From positions 62,001 through 126,000 of the forward strand of contig CANNFD010000003.1 of the NCBI GenBank assembly GCA_947503885.1: DNA of 64,000 nucleotides, in the 5' to 3' direction. The first letter of the stretch is position 1; every line of letters starts with the position of its first letter. Shown piece by piece: positions 1 through 8,584 of this stretch. The position numbers and the translations under genes were made by a program. This stretch comes from an uncultured Olleya sp. GTDB lineage: Bacteria > Bacteroidota > Bacteroidia > Flavobacteriales > Flavobacteriaceae. Under the pieces are notes generated by a model. It did not search any database, was not told the DNA's origin, and saw only the letters and a list, made by a program, of their open reading frames with translations.

Positions 1-1034
1 TTTGAATACCCCAAAGGGTTTTTGCTTAGCTCTTCGTATTCTTTTCTATTTTTAAAAATCTGTATTCCTGTAAAAATCGCTTCTTTAAAAGAACTAATAT
101 CTGCGGTTCCTTTTCCTGCAATTTCATAGGCTGTACCGTGATCTGGAGAGGTTCTTACTTTATTTAACCCTGCTGTAAAATTGACACCTTGACCAAAAGA
201 CAACGTTTTAAATGGTATTAACCCTTGGTCATGATATGATGCAATTATTGCATCAAAATTTTTATAATTATCGGATCCAAAAAAACTATCAGCAGCATAA
301 GGACCAAAAACCAACTTGCCTGATGCTTTAATTTTTTGAATTGCAGGTCTTAAAACAGTATCATCCTCTGTACCAATAACACCATTATCTCCTGTGTGTG
401 GATTAATACCTAATATTGCAATTTTGGGTTTATTAATTTTAAAATCCTGAATTAAAGAGGTGTAAACTGTGTTTATTTTTTCTTCAATTAGTTTAGGTGT
501 AATATGATTTGAAATATCTTTAACAGGCACATGGTCTGTTAAAAGTCCAACTCTAAGTGTTTCTGTAACCATAAACATTAGGCTATTACCTTCTAACTCT
601 TGGTTTAAATAATCTGTATGTCCTGGAAACTTAAATGTATCAGACTGTATATTATGTTTGTTTATAGGTGCAGTAACTAAAATATCAATCTCGTCTTCTT
701 TTAATGCTTTTGTAGCCTCTACTAAAGATTTTATAGCATATTCACCAATTTTTAAATCTTCCTCTCCAAATTTAATATTAACATTTTCTTTCCAGCAGTT
801 TAAAACATTTATGCGTCCCACAATTGCTTGATTAACGTTTTGGATTCCGTTTAAATTAAGATCTAATTTAAAATGGTTTTTAACAAAACTCATCGTTTTT
901 ATTGAAGCAAAAATAATAGGCGTACAAAATTCTAGCATCCTTTTATCTTCAAAAATTCTTAAAACCACCTCAGCACCTATTCCGTTTAAGTCCCCTATTG
1001 ATATCCCTAGTCTAATATTTTCTTCTTTCTTCAT
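1..1034 (-). CDS. pdxA: 4-hydroxythreonine-4-phosphate dehydrogenase PdxA (3' end cut by window edge)
   Basis: The frame opens at ATG 1034 (MKKEENIRLGISIGDLNGIG) and stays open to base 1, so the C-terminus lies outside the window. PdxA oxidises 4-phosphooxy-L-threonine in the DXP-dependent pyridoxal phosphate pathway. Family signatures are visible: the N-terminal GDLNGIGAE loop, FPGHTDYL with a metal-binding His, GINPHTGDNG, and ASYHDQGLIPFK carrying the second His/Asp metal site. About 344 codons are present, close to the usual ~350, so little is missing. It is divergent from riboflavin synthase, with a 66 bp spacer between them. A minus-strand TAAATTTG (1071-1078) fits a -7 element. The family call is secure. 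Confidence 0.93.
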   Translation of the reverse strand, partial: MKKEENIRLGISIGDLNGIGAEVVLRIFEDKRMLEFCTPIIFASIKTMSFVKNHFKLDLNLNGIQNVNQAIVGRINVLNCWKENVNIKFGEEDLKIGEYAIKSLVEATKALKEDEIDILVTAPINKHNIQSDTFKFPGHTDYLNQELEGNSLMFMVTETLRVGLLTDHVPVKDISNHITPKLIEEKINTVYTSLIQDFKINKPKIAILGINPHTGDNGVIGTEDDTVLRPAIQKIKASGKLVFGPYAADSFFGSDNYKNFDAIIASYHDQGLIPFKTLSFGQGVNFTAGLNKVRTSPDHGTAYEIAGKGTADISSFKEAIFTGIQIFKNRKEYEELSKNPLGYS

Positions 1035-1070
1035 TAATACTACTAACTATTGTTTGTAAATTTACCAAAG

Positions 1071-1078
1071 CAAATTTA
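1071..1078 (-). promoter_or_regulatory. Candidate -7 element for pdxA (TAAATTTG)
   Basis: This matches the Bacteroidota -7 consensus TAnnTTTG on the minus strand, 36 bp before the pdxA ATG. It predicts a transcript start near 1065. No convincing -33 TTG was fixed, so it is a candidate only. Confidence 0.45.
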
Positions 1079-1100
1079 ACCAAATAATACGATTAAGTTT

Positions 1101-1691
1101 ATGTTTACAGGAATAATTGAAACACTTGGAACAGTCAAGTTATTAACTAAAGTAAAAGATAATTTAGATATTACTATTGAAAGTGACTTTACAGATCAAT
1201 TAAAAATTGACCAAAGCGTAGCACATAATGGTGTGTGTTTGACTGTAGTCGAAATTAATAATAATCAATATAAAGTGTCTGCTATAAAGGAAACACTAGA
1301 CAAAACTAATATTGGAGATTTACAAGTAAACGATTTTGTAAATTTAGAACGCGCCATGAAACTTGGCGACAGATTAGATGGTCACATTGTACAAGGCCAT
1401 GTAGACCAGACCGCAACTTGTATTAATATTAAAGACACAAATGGTAGTTGGTTATATACTTTTGAATATGATCCAAAATTAAATAATATAACTATTGAAA
1501 AAGGGTCTATAACAGTTAATGGAGTAAGTTTAACTGTTGTAAATTCTCAAAAAAACAGCTTTAGCGTAGCAATTATACCTTATACATTTGAACACACAAA
1601 TTTTAAACAATTTAAAATTGGATCTAAAATAAACTTAGAATTTGATGTAATTGGGAAATATGTTAAGCGATTAAACGAACTAAACGTTTGA
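1101..1691 (+). CDS. ribE: Riboflavin synthase, alpha subunit
   Basis: This enzyme dismutates two molecules of 6,7-dimethyl-8-ribityllumazine to riboflavin in the cytoplasm. The 196-residue protein has the family start MFTGIIE and two tandem lumazine-binding barrels (about 1-96 and 97-196). Each carries the repeat signature: GVCLTVVEI in the first and GVSLTVVNS in the second. Length is normal for the family (~200). It is divergent from pdxA. Its 3' end overlaps the converging small gene on the other strand by 12 bp. The other rib genes are not in the window. The symbol ribC is used for the same gene in some organisms. Confidence 0.95.
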   Translation: MFTGIIETLGTVKLLTKVKDNLDITIESDFTDQLKIDQSVAHNGVCLTVVEINNNQYKVSAIKETLDKTNIGDLQVNDFVNLERAMKLGDRLDGHIVQGHVDQTATCINIKDTNGSWLYTFEYDPKLNNITIEKGSITVNGVSLTVVNSQKNSFSVAIIPYTFEHTNFKQFKIGSKINLEFDVIGKYVKRLNELNV

Positions 1692-1895
1692 TGCTTTCTT
1701 TTTTGCAACAAGTTTATACACCCCATATATAACACCCGCAACAAACAAAAATATAATACCGTTATCTATTGGTAAACCAACAGGAGGTGTCCCTTGTGCG
1801 CCTTCAGGCGCAGATGGCAACACAGATTGCGCAATACCAAATACACTTATTAATAAAAATAAGACTGTTGTTAATAATGTTGTATTTTTCTTCAT
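1680..1895 (-). CDS. Small secreted protein with PID-CTERM-like sorting tail
   Basis: The preferred start is ATG 1895 (MKKNTTLLTTVLFLL), giving 71 residues; an in-frame ATG at 1940 would add an unlikely 15-residue prefix. Residues 1-22 form a signal peptide ending near GIAQ. A short linker rich in Pro, Gly and Ala follows, then PPVGLPIDNG, a hydrophobic stretch (IIFLFVAGVIYGVYKL) and a basic tail (AKKK). This order of PID motif, transmembrane helix and basic end matches the PID-CTERM sorting domain described in Bacteroidota. The function of the mature peptide is unknown. It overlaps the 3' end of ribE tail-to-tail by 12 bp. Confidence 0.72.
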   Translation of the reverse strand: MKKNTTLLTTVLFLLISVFGIAQSVLPSAPEGAQGTPPVGLPIDNGIIFLFVAGVIYGVYKLVAKKKASNV

Positions 1896-2139
1896 TGTTG
1901 ATTTGAGAATGTAAATGTATAAAAAAAACAATGCCATCAAAACTTTATAACTCTTTTTTTATATCAAAACATCTTTAAAGCGCAATTTTATCCGATAAAA
2001 TACCGCTTTTTAAGACTAAAAAATATATTTGAAGATCTATAAACGTATAATTGTTGATATTATTTTCAGCAATATAAAGTTAGAAAAACTTAAAAACTAG
2101 TAATTATTTATATAAATATATCAAACCATTAAAATATTA

Positions 2140-3690
2140 TTACTTGACATAAAAAGTAATGTACTTATCCCTAATAATCTGACCAACTGGTTTGTCTTCA
2201 ATTTTACTTTCCAACCAGGAAATAATATCTAAATATAAAAACGCGCGACGCTCAAAAGGGTGGTCTTCAAATTGCCTTAGTACTTCTAATAGTTTTTTAA
2301 ATTCTTTTTTTATATCCTGTGGGTAGATGTACTGTAAACCTCTAATAAATTTTATCATTTCTTTTTGCACCATATTTAAGTCATTCATTTTAATCAAAAA
2401 CTTATAAGTACTTTTTAATAAACTATCTAAATGGTAATCTAAACCAGCTTCATAATGCGCTACTAGGTTTAACACCCTAGAAAAGCACAATAAATCTTCA
2501 CGCATGGATAAATTTTTATTAGAGATTATTTTTTCTAGATAAATTATACAAGCTTTATTATTTCCAGCTCCAAAATGTAAACTAGCAAACTTATAGTAAA
2601 ATATCATTTTATGATGAGAATCAATAGTGGTATTAAATTGAATTAATTGTTGTTCAATTTCAGGAATTAAGGTTAGTCCTTCTTCAAAACTACCATCAAT
2701 AAAATGCTGATTTATTTTATGAAAATTTCCATATAAGAAGACTAAGGAGACTACATTTTCATCATTCGGAAAATTAGCTTGTTTAACAATTGTATTAAAC
2801 TCTAAAAGTTTAATATTAAATTTTTGTTTGTTTTTTATAAAATATAAAGCCTCTAATAGATAATTGTTTCCTTTTAAAAAAAAAACAGGGTTTAATGTTA
2901 TCATATTAGGGTTTTCATAAAAAAGACCAACCCATTTTAGTGCATATTTATAACAATTTAAAAAATCTTGCATTAAAAAACTATACCATAAATGTGCCTT
3001 ATAATACCACAGTTTTTCTCTAAACCCTAAATCTGACAGATTAACTTCAGGCAACCTGTCTTTAAAGTACTTAGCAACAGCAATACTTTCTTGTTGGTTT
3101 TTTACATAACCACTTTTTAAAATAGTGCTATATAATTGTAAAGATAAATTAGAGAGTTTACTTGCAATTACATTAAGTTCGCTCAACTCTTTAGCTTGTA
3201 AAGTCAACTGATCTGCTCGGCTATTAATACTTCTAGTAATATATTGTGTTTCAATTATTTTTTCAAGCTCAACAATTTCAAAAGCTAAGTTTTTTTCTTC
3301 ATTTGATATTGCTACCTCTTTAGCTTTATCTAAAATTTTTAAACTTTGCTTATACAAACCTTTATGATATAATATTGAGGCAAAATCCAGCTGTTCTCTA
3401 ATTTGCGAGCGTATATTTTGGTGGGATGGATTTAGTTTTAGACTTATCAAAATTTGTTTATACAAATGTGCTTTGACATTTGCTAATTGCTGTTTTTTTA
3501 CAATACCACTTTTTAAAATGATATTTTCGTCATATAAACTTGCCTTATCTAATAGGTTAAATAAATTTAAAAATTTAGAATCAGAATTAACGCCAAGCCT
3601 ACCAACATACAATTTAAACTGTCGTTTCTCAGACTTAGTTAATGACTTAACTAATAAAAATAAATTATCTTTTTGCTCTTTAGTCATCAA
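2140..3690 (-). CDS. Large helical conserved hypothetical protein
   Basis: I do not recognise a named family. The 516-residue product has no signal peptide or membrane span and looks entirely alpha-helical. Its helices are paired and of TPR-like length throughout, e.g. ILYHKGLYKQSLKILDKAKEVA near residues 110-131 and KACIIYLEKII near residue 380. The N-terminus (KEQKDNLFLLVKSLTKSEKRQFKLYV) is a compact basic helix pair. The second codon is also ATG (3687) and may be the true start. It is a stand-alone gene with about 250 bp non-coding on each side. A cytoplasmic scaffold is plausible but unproven. Confidence 0.75.
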   Translation of the reverse strand: MMTKEQKDNLFLLVKSLTKSEKRQFKLYVGRLGVNSDSKFLNLFNLLDKASLYDENIILKSGIVKKQQLANVKAHLYKQILISLKLNPSHQNIRSQIREQLDFASILYHKGLYKQSLKILDKAKEVAISNEEKNLAFEIVELEKIIETQYITRSINSRADQLTLQAKELSELNVIASKLSNLSLQLYSTILKSGYVKNQQESIAVAKYFKDRLPEVNLSDLGFREKLWYYKAHLWYSFLMQDFLNCYKYALKWVGLFYENPNMITLNPVFFLKGNNYLLEALYFIKNKQKFNIKLLEFNTIVKQANFPNDENVVSLVFLYGNFHKINQHFIDGSFEEGLTLIPEIEQQLIQFNTTIDSHHKMIFYYKFASLHFGAGNNKACIIYLEKIISNKNLSMREDLLCFSRVLNLVAHYEAGLDYHLDSLLKSTYKFLIKMNDLNMVQKEMIKFIRGLQYIYPQDIKKEFKKLLEVLRQFEDHPFERRAFLYLDIISWLESKIEDKPVGQIIRDKYITFYVK

Positions 3691-3941
3691 TTAATATTTA
3701 ATTTATAATCCTGATTATCAATAAATTACACTTGTTTTTAAATATTGAACATCGTAACACTTCTAATGCCGATTATCAAAACAAATATCCAAAGTATAAA
3801 TTAGTATTTCAATTAAAAAACAATACCACTTTAAATACCAAAGACTTATATAACAAATGTATCTAATGATATTGACTCTTTGTTACTTAAAATAATATTC
3901 TAGCTTATAAAGCTAAAAAAATCATATTAATATTTATACAT

Positions 3942-5054
3942 ATGAAACTAAACATAGCAGTTTTACCAGGTGACGGAATTGGGCCCGAAACAACAAATCA
4001 AGCTATAAAAGTGCTAAAAGCAATAGCTTTAGAGTTTAATCACACGTTTTTATTTAAAGAAGCCCTTATCGGAGCTATAGCAATTAACCAAAATAATAAC
4101 CCATTACCTGATTATACTTTAAACTTATGTAAATCAAGTGACGCTATTTTGCTAGGTACTATTGGAAAGGCTATTTTTGAAAACGATGCAAAAATGAGTC
4201 CAGAACAAGGTGTAACTACACTTAAAAAAGAGCTAGACTTACATACAAGCGTACTACAAATAAAGGCTTACAGCTGCTTAATAGAAAAATCTCCTCTTAA
4301 AAAAGAAATAATTGAAGGAACAGATATTTGTGTTTATAGCAATCAAGCTAACATGATTTATTTTGGCAAAAAACACTTAAATAAGGATGAGATCATCACT
4401 TCAGATTTATTTGAATATTCTAAACAAGAAATAGAGCGTGTTACTAATCTAGCCTTTAAAAAAGCTCAAAACAGAAATAAAAAAATGACTTTAGTTGATA
4501 AAGCTAATGCTTTAGAAACCTCAAGTTTGTGGGAAAAAGCGGTTAAAGAATTAGCAACTAAATACCCAGATGTAGTTTTAGATTTTATGTTGGTTAAAGA
4601 TGCTGCCAAACAAATAATTTTAAACCCAAAACAATTTGATGTGATTTTATCCGATAAACTTTTTGGTGATATTATAAGCAGTGAAGCTAGTATAATTAGT
4701 GGCATACCTAACTTGTCTGCTTCTGCATCAATTGGAGATAAATATGCAATGTTTAAGCCTAATCATGGATCTTACACAGAGGCAACTGATAAAGGTATTG
4801 CAAACCCACTTGCATCTATATTAAGCGCAGCAATGTTACTTGAGCACTTTGAGTTATTTGAAGAAGCTAAAATAATTAAAAAAGGTGTAGAAAAATCTTT
4901 AAAATTAAAAATTACTACACCCGATTTAAATAATACTTACGATAATGTTTCGACCTCTAAAGTTGGCGATTTTATTGCAGATTTTATAAGTAATCCATAT
5001 GATACTAATATCAACTTCAACAATATTCACTTAGGGCAATCAACAATTATATAA
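3942..5054 (+). CDS. LeuB-like protein lacking key catalytic residues (probable non-canonical paralogue)
   Basis: The fold is that of 3-isopropylmalate dehydrogenase, the NAD-dependent oxidative decarboxylase of leucine synthesis. It has GDGIGPE at 11-17, VDKAN at 185-189, FGDII at 241-245, and GIANPLASILSAAM at 285-298. Length is normal (370) and the frame is intact. Measured against Thermus numbering, the three malate-binding arginines are replaced: R94 by K95, R104 by L105, and R132 by S133 (RELTGG becomes SNQANM). Metal ligand D217 is K219 and D245 is S247. Only Y140, K187 and D243 remain. The usual RPEQG is SPEQG. No leuA, leuC or leuD is nearby. It converges on ilvA, 50 bp away. I infer a decayed or repurposed LeuB copy. 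Confidence 0.85.
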   Translation: MKLNIAVLPGDGIGPETTNQAIKVLKAIALEFNHTFLFKEALIGAIAINQNNNPLPDYTLNLCKSSDAILLGTIGKAIFENDAKMSPEQGVTTLKKELDLHTSVLQIKAYSCLIEKSPLKKEIIEGTDICVYSNQANMIYFGKKHLNKDEIITSDLFEYSKQEIERVTNLAFKKAQNRNKKMTLVDKANALETSSLWEKAVKELATKYPDVVLDFMLVKDAAKQIILNPKQFDVILSDKLFGDIISSEASIISGIPNLSASASIGDKYAMFKPNHGSYTEATDKGIANPLASILSAAMLLEHFELFEEAKIIKKGVEKSLKLKITTPDLNNTYDNVSTSKVGDFIADFISNPYDTNINFNNIHLGQSTII

Positions 5055-5104
5055 ATAAGAGATGCTACTTTTTTTATAAAATAGGCATATTGTATTATTA
5101 TGAT

Positions 5105-6373
5105 TTAAACTAAAAACTGAAATAAATCAGGCTTATCATTTAAATAATCTCCATAAAACTTATGAAGCTTCATTTTGGCAACTAATGGTTCTAAGTCGTT
5201 AGGAGATTTTAATTCTATACCAACCACAGCCACATCATTCTCACGGTTTGCTTTTTTGGTATATTCAAAATGTGTAATATCATCTGTTGGCCCTAAAATA
5301 TCCACTACAAAATCCCTTAAAGCACCAGCACGTTGCGGAAACTTAACAATAAAGTAATGTTTTAAGTTAGCATACAGTAATGCTCGTTCTTTAGTTTCAG
5401 AAGTACGTGTTATATCGTTATTGCTTCCACTAATAACACACACTACATTTTTTCCTTTAATCTCTTCAGAAAATTGCTCTAAAGCCGAAAGGCTTAATGC
5501 CCCAGCTGGTTCAACAATAATAGCATCTTTATTATAAAGCTCTAAAATAGTCTGACAAACCTTGCCTTCATCAACAGTAACAACACGATGTAATGTTTCT
5601 TTACATATTGCAAAGTTTAAGTCTCCAACACGTTTTACTGCTGCACCATCAACAAAATTATCTATAGATTTTAACTCGGTGTTTTTGTTATTTCTAATGG
5701 AGGTTAACATGGAAGAAGCCCCTTTAGGCTCAACTCCAATAATTTTTGTTTGAGGTGATAAAATTTTAAAAACAGATGATAATCCTGCAGCAAGTCCACC
5801 TCCGCCAATTGGTAAAAACACATAATGGATTGGGTGCTCTTTAGCCTGATCTATAATTTCTAAACCTACGGTTGCTTGACCTTCAATTACTTTTTCGTCA
5901 TTAAAAGGATGAACAAAAGTTTTGTTTAAGCTCACACATGTTTCCATAGCTGCATGATATGCATCATCAAAAGTATCTCCTGTTAAAACAATCTCTACAA
6001 ACTCTTCACCAAACATTTTTACCTGTTCAATTTTTTGTTTTGGCGTAGGTGAAGGCATATAAATTGTGCCTTTTATTTTTAATAGTTTACAAGACAATGC
6101 AACACCTTGTGCATGGTTTCCTGCACTTGCGCATACAATTTCATTTTCTATTTGAGAAGTGTTTAATGAGGAGATTTTATTGTATGCTCCTCTAATTTTA
6201 TAAGAACGAACGTCTTGTAAATCTTCTCTTTTAAAATAAATACTTGCATCAAAAAACTTAGAGTAACGCGCACTTTTTATCAAAGGTGTTACAGTAGCTA
6301 TTCCTAATAATTTTTCGGCAGCAGCTTCAACCGCTTTTAATGTTGGTTTATATGTTGAATTGGTTTTTTCCAT
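5105..6373 (-). CDS. ilvA: Threonine dehydratase (biosynthetic)
   Basis: This is a PLP enzyme that deaminates threonine to 2-oxobutanoate, the first committed step to isoleucine. The pyridoxal lysine is K59 in RSYKIRGAYNK. The phosphate-binding glycine loop is PIGGGGLAAG near residue 190. A shorter C-terminal ACT-like regulatory region (about 330-422, including FPQRAGALRDFV) suggests isoleucine feedback control. The length of 422 is that of the single-regulatory-domain form. It lies 164 bp downstream of ilvC on the same strand, so it is probably co-transcribed, though that gap is wider than the others and could hold its own promoter. Confidence 0.94.
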   Translation of the reverse strand: MEKTNSTYKPTLKAVEAAAEKLLGIATVTPLIKSARYSKFFDASIYFKREDLQDVRSYKIRGAYNKISSLNTSQIENEIVCASAGNHAQGVALSCKLLKIKGTIYMPSPTPKQKIEQVKMFGEEFVEIVLTGDTFDDAYHAAMETCVSLNKTFVHPFNDEKVIEGQATVGLEIIDQAKEHPIHYVFLPIGGGGLAAGLSSVFKILSPQTKIIGVEPKGASSMLTSIRNNKNTELKSIDNFVDGAAVKRVGDLNFAICKETLHRVVTVDEGKVCQTILELYNKDAIIVEPAGALSLSALEQFSEEIKGKNVVCVISGSNNDITRTSETKERALLYANLKHYFIVKFPQRAGALRDFVVDILGPTDDITHFEYTKKANRENDVAVVGIELKSPNDLEPLVAKMKLHKFYGDYLNDKPDLFQFLV

Positions 6374-6537
6374 ATGCTCTTCCCATGAAAGTGGGACTGT
6401 TATTTATTCAATAAATCTGTTTGTCAAGCACTGTTAAATACTTAATTAATTTTTGAAACAATTACTAAATACCACATACTAGAAGTGATATTTAGTTTTG
6501 CTTTTGTATTACTACTTTCGTAGGAATGATAAAGCGT

Positions 6538-8040
6538 TTATGCTAATACCGAATCTTCCGTATTTACATCTGTTTTTATAATTTTCATGGCTGTCATTGC
6601 AGTTCTTAAACGTTTTCCAACTGCTTCAATTGGATGGTTTCTAATAGCATCGTTTACTGCAATTAACTCTAAATTATCTACACTATTTGTTGCTGAAAAA
6701 GGTTTACCAATTATATCTGTTTTAACGGTTTTCATGAAATCTGTTAATAATGGTTTGCAGGCATGATCAAATAAGTAGCAACCATATTCTGCAGTGTCAG
6801 AAATCACTCGGTTCATTTCAAATAATTTTTTTCTAGCAATTGTATTGGCAATTAATGGTAATTCGTGAAGCGATTCATAATAAGCAGAATCTTCAATAAT
6901 TCCAGCACTTACCATTGTCTCGTAAGCTAGCTCTACACCAGATTTCACAAAAGCTACTAATAAAGTTCCATGATCAAAATAGTCTTGTTCCGTAATGTGG
7001 TCTGTTGTTAAAGTCGTTTTTTCAAAAGCAGTTTCTCCAGTTGCTGCTCTCCATTTTAAAAGGTTTACATCGTCATTTACCCAATCTTCCATCATAGTTT
7101 TAGAAAAATGACCAGAGATAATATCGTCCATGTGCTTTTCAAATAAAGGACGCATAATGTCTTTTAATTCTTCCGATAAGTTATACGCTTTAATTTTTGC
7201 TGGATTAGATAATCTGTCCATCATATTAGTAATTCCACCATGTTTTAATGCTTCGGTAATCGTTTCCCAACCATACTGAATTAATTTTGCTGCGTAACTT
7301 GGTTCAATGCCTTCTTCCACCATTTTATCAAAAGACAGAATTGCTCCTGTTTGAAGTAAGCCACAAAGAATAGTTTGCTCTCCCATTAAATCACTTTTTA
7401 CCTCAGCAATAAAAGAAGATTCTAAAACCCCTGCTTTATGTCCTCCAGTTGCAGCAGCATACGCTTTTGCTTGTGCCCAACCCTTATTTTCAGGATCGTT
7501 TTCTGGATGTACAGCAATTAATGTTGGCACACCAAACCCTCGTTTATATTCTTCTCTAACTTCTGTTCCAGGACACTTTGGTGCGACCATAATTACGGTT
7601 AAATCTTTACGGATTTGCGTGCCTTCTTCCACAATATTAAATCCGTGAGAATAACTTAATGTTGCCCCTTTTTTCATTAAAGGCATTACAGCTTTTACAA
7701 CATTGGTGTGTTGTTTATCTGGAGTTAAATTTAGTACTAAATCTGCAGTAGGAATCAACTCTTGGTAAGTACCAACAGTAAAACCGTTTGAAGTCGCATT
7801 TTTATAAGACTCTCTTTTATGGTCAATTGCAGCTTGTCTTAATGCATAAGAAATATCTAATCCAGAATCTCTCATGTTTAGACCTTGGTTTAACCCTTGT
7901 GCTCCACAACCAATAATTACAATTTTCTTTCCTTTTAATGCATTTACACCATCTTCAAATTCTGAAGCATCCATGAATCTACATTTTCCTAATTGCTCTA
8001 ATTGTACTCTTAATGGTAATGTGTTAAAATAATTTGACAT
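6538..8040 (-). CDS. ilvC: Ketol-acid reductoisomerase (class II, long form)
   Basis: The enzyme isomerises and reduces acetolactate or acetohydroxybutyrate to dihydroxy acids in Val/Leu/Ile synthesis. The NADPH Rossmann loop [12 protein letters not shown] lies near residues 42-53. [16 protein letters not shown] marks the substrate domain. At 500 residues it is the class II (duplicated knotted domain) type, like E. coli IlvC. It sits 12 bp after ilvN and belongs to the ilvD-B-N-C-A run. The start [20 protein letters not shown] matches the family N-terminus. Confidence 0.96.
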   Translation of the reverse strand: MSNYFNTLPLRVQLEQLGKCRFMDASEFEDGVNALKGKKIVIIGCGAQGLNQGLNMRDSGLDISYALRQAAIDHKRESYKNATSNGFTVGTYQELIPTADLVLNLTPDKQHTNVVKAVMPLMKKGATLSYSHGFNIVEEGTQIRKDLTVIMVAPKCPGTEVREEYKRGFGVPTLIAVHPENDPENKGWAQAKAYAAATGGHKAGVLESSFIAEVKSDLMGEQTILCGLLQTGAILSFDKMVEEGIEPSYAAKLIQYGWETITEALKHGGITNMMDRLSNPAKIKAYNLSEELKDIMRPLFEKHMDDIISGHFSKTMMEDWVNDDVNLLKWRAATGETAFEKTTLTTDHITEQDYFDHGTLLVAFVKSGVELAYETMVSAGIIEDSAYYESLHELPLIANTIARKKLFEMNRVISDTAEYGCYLFDHACKPLLTDFMKTVKTDIIGKPFSATNSVDNLELIAVNDAIRNHPIEAVGKRLRTAMTAMKIIKTDVNTEDSVLA

Positions 8041-8052
8041 TGTTTTTGTTTT

Positions 8053-8583
8053 TTAATTTTGAAATGCTTCTAGCATTGTTGATATTTTCATCTCGTCTTT
8101 AGTAATTGCAATACGTCCCGAACGTGTAAATTGCATGATTCCGTATGTACTAAGCACTTTATACAAATCATCAATTTCTTCCTTTTTACCAGATTTTTCT
8201 ATCACAAAAAATTGCTTGTTTACAATTACAATTCTGGCGTTATTCTCCTTAATAATATCCGGAAATTGGCTATCACCAAACAATAAATCCGATTTCATTT
8301 TAAAGATGCAAGACTCTTGATAAATGATTTCATCTTCAGTATGGTAGTAGGCTTTTATAACTTCTACTTGCTTTTCAATCTGACCGATAATTTTTTTAAT
8401 TTGTTCTTCAGAAAGCTTTACCACCATAATCCACTTGGTTACATTTTCAATTTCTGAAACGGAAGAATTGATACTTTCAACATTAATATGTCTACGTTGA
8501 AAAATTGCCGAAATACGATTTAATAATCCGATATTATTTTCCGTATAAATGGTTACTGTGTATAGTTTGTTTTCTTGATTCAT
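8053..8583 (-). CDS. ilvN: Acetolactate synthase small (regulatory) subunit
   Basis: The 176-residue subunit starts with an ACT domain (about 7-80; TVTIYTENNIGLLNRISAIF), which binds valine and confers feedback control on the catalytic subunit. A second C-terminal domain follows, typical of the ~160-180 residue IlvH/IlvN type. Its ATG (8583) lies one base after the ilvB stop, implying translational coupling and 1:1 expression with IlvB. Some annotators call the same protein IlvH. Confidence 0.94.
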   Translation of the reverse strand: MNQENKLYTVTIYTENNIGLLNRISAIFQRRHINVESINSSVSEIENVTKWIMVVKLSEEQIKKIIGQIEKQVEVIKAYYHTEDEIIYQESCIFKMKSDLLFGDSQFPDIIKENNARIVIVNKQFFVIEKSGKKEEIDDLYKVLSTYGIMQFTRSGRIAITKDEMKISTMLEAFQN

Positions 8584-8584
8584 A

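Noticed and set aside
6374-6537. Possible second leader peptide between ilvC and ilvA
   Set aside because: No short ORF rich in Ile or Thr and no terminator with a U tract was found in this spacer; only a small CCCA/TGGG hairpin near the ilvA start.
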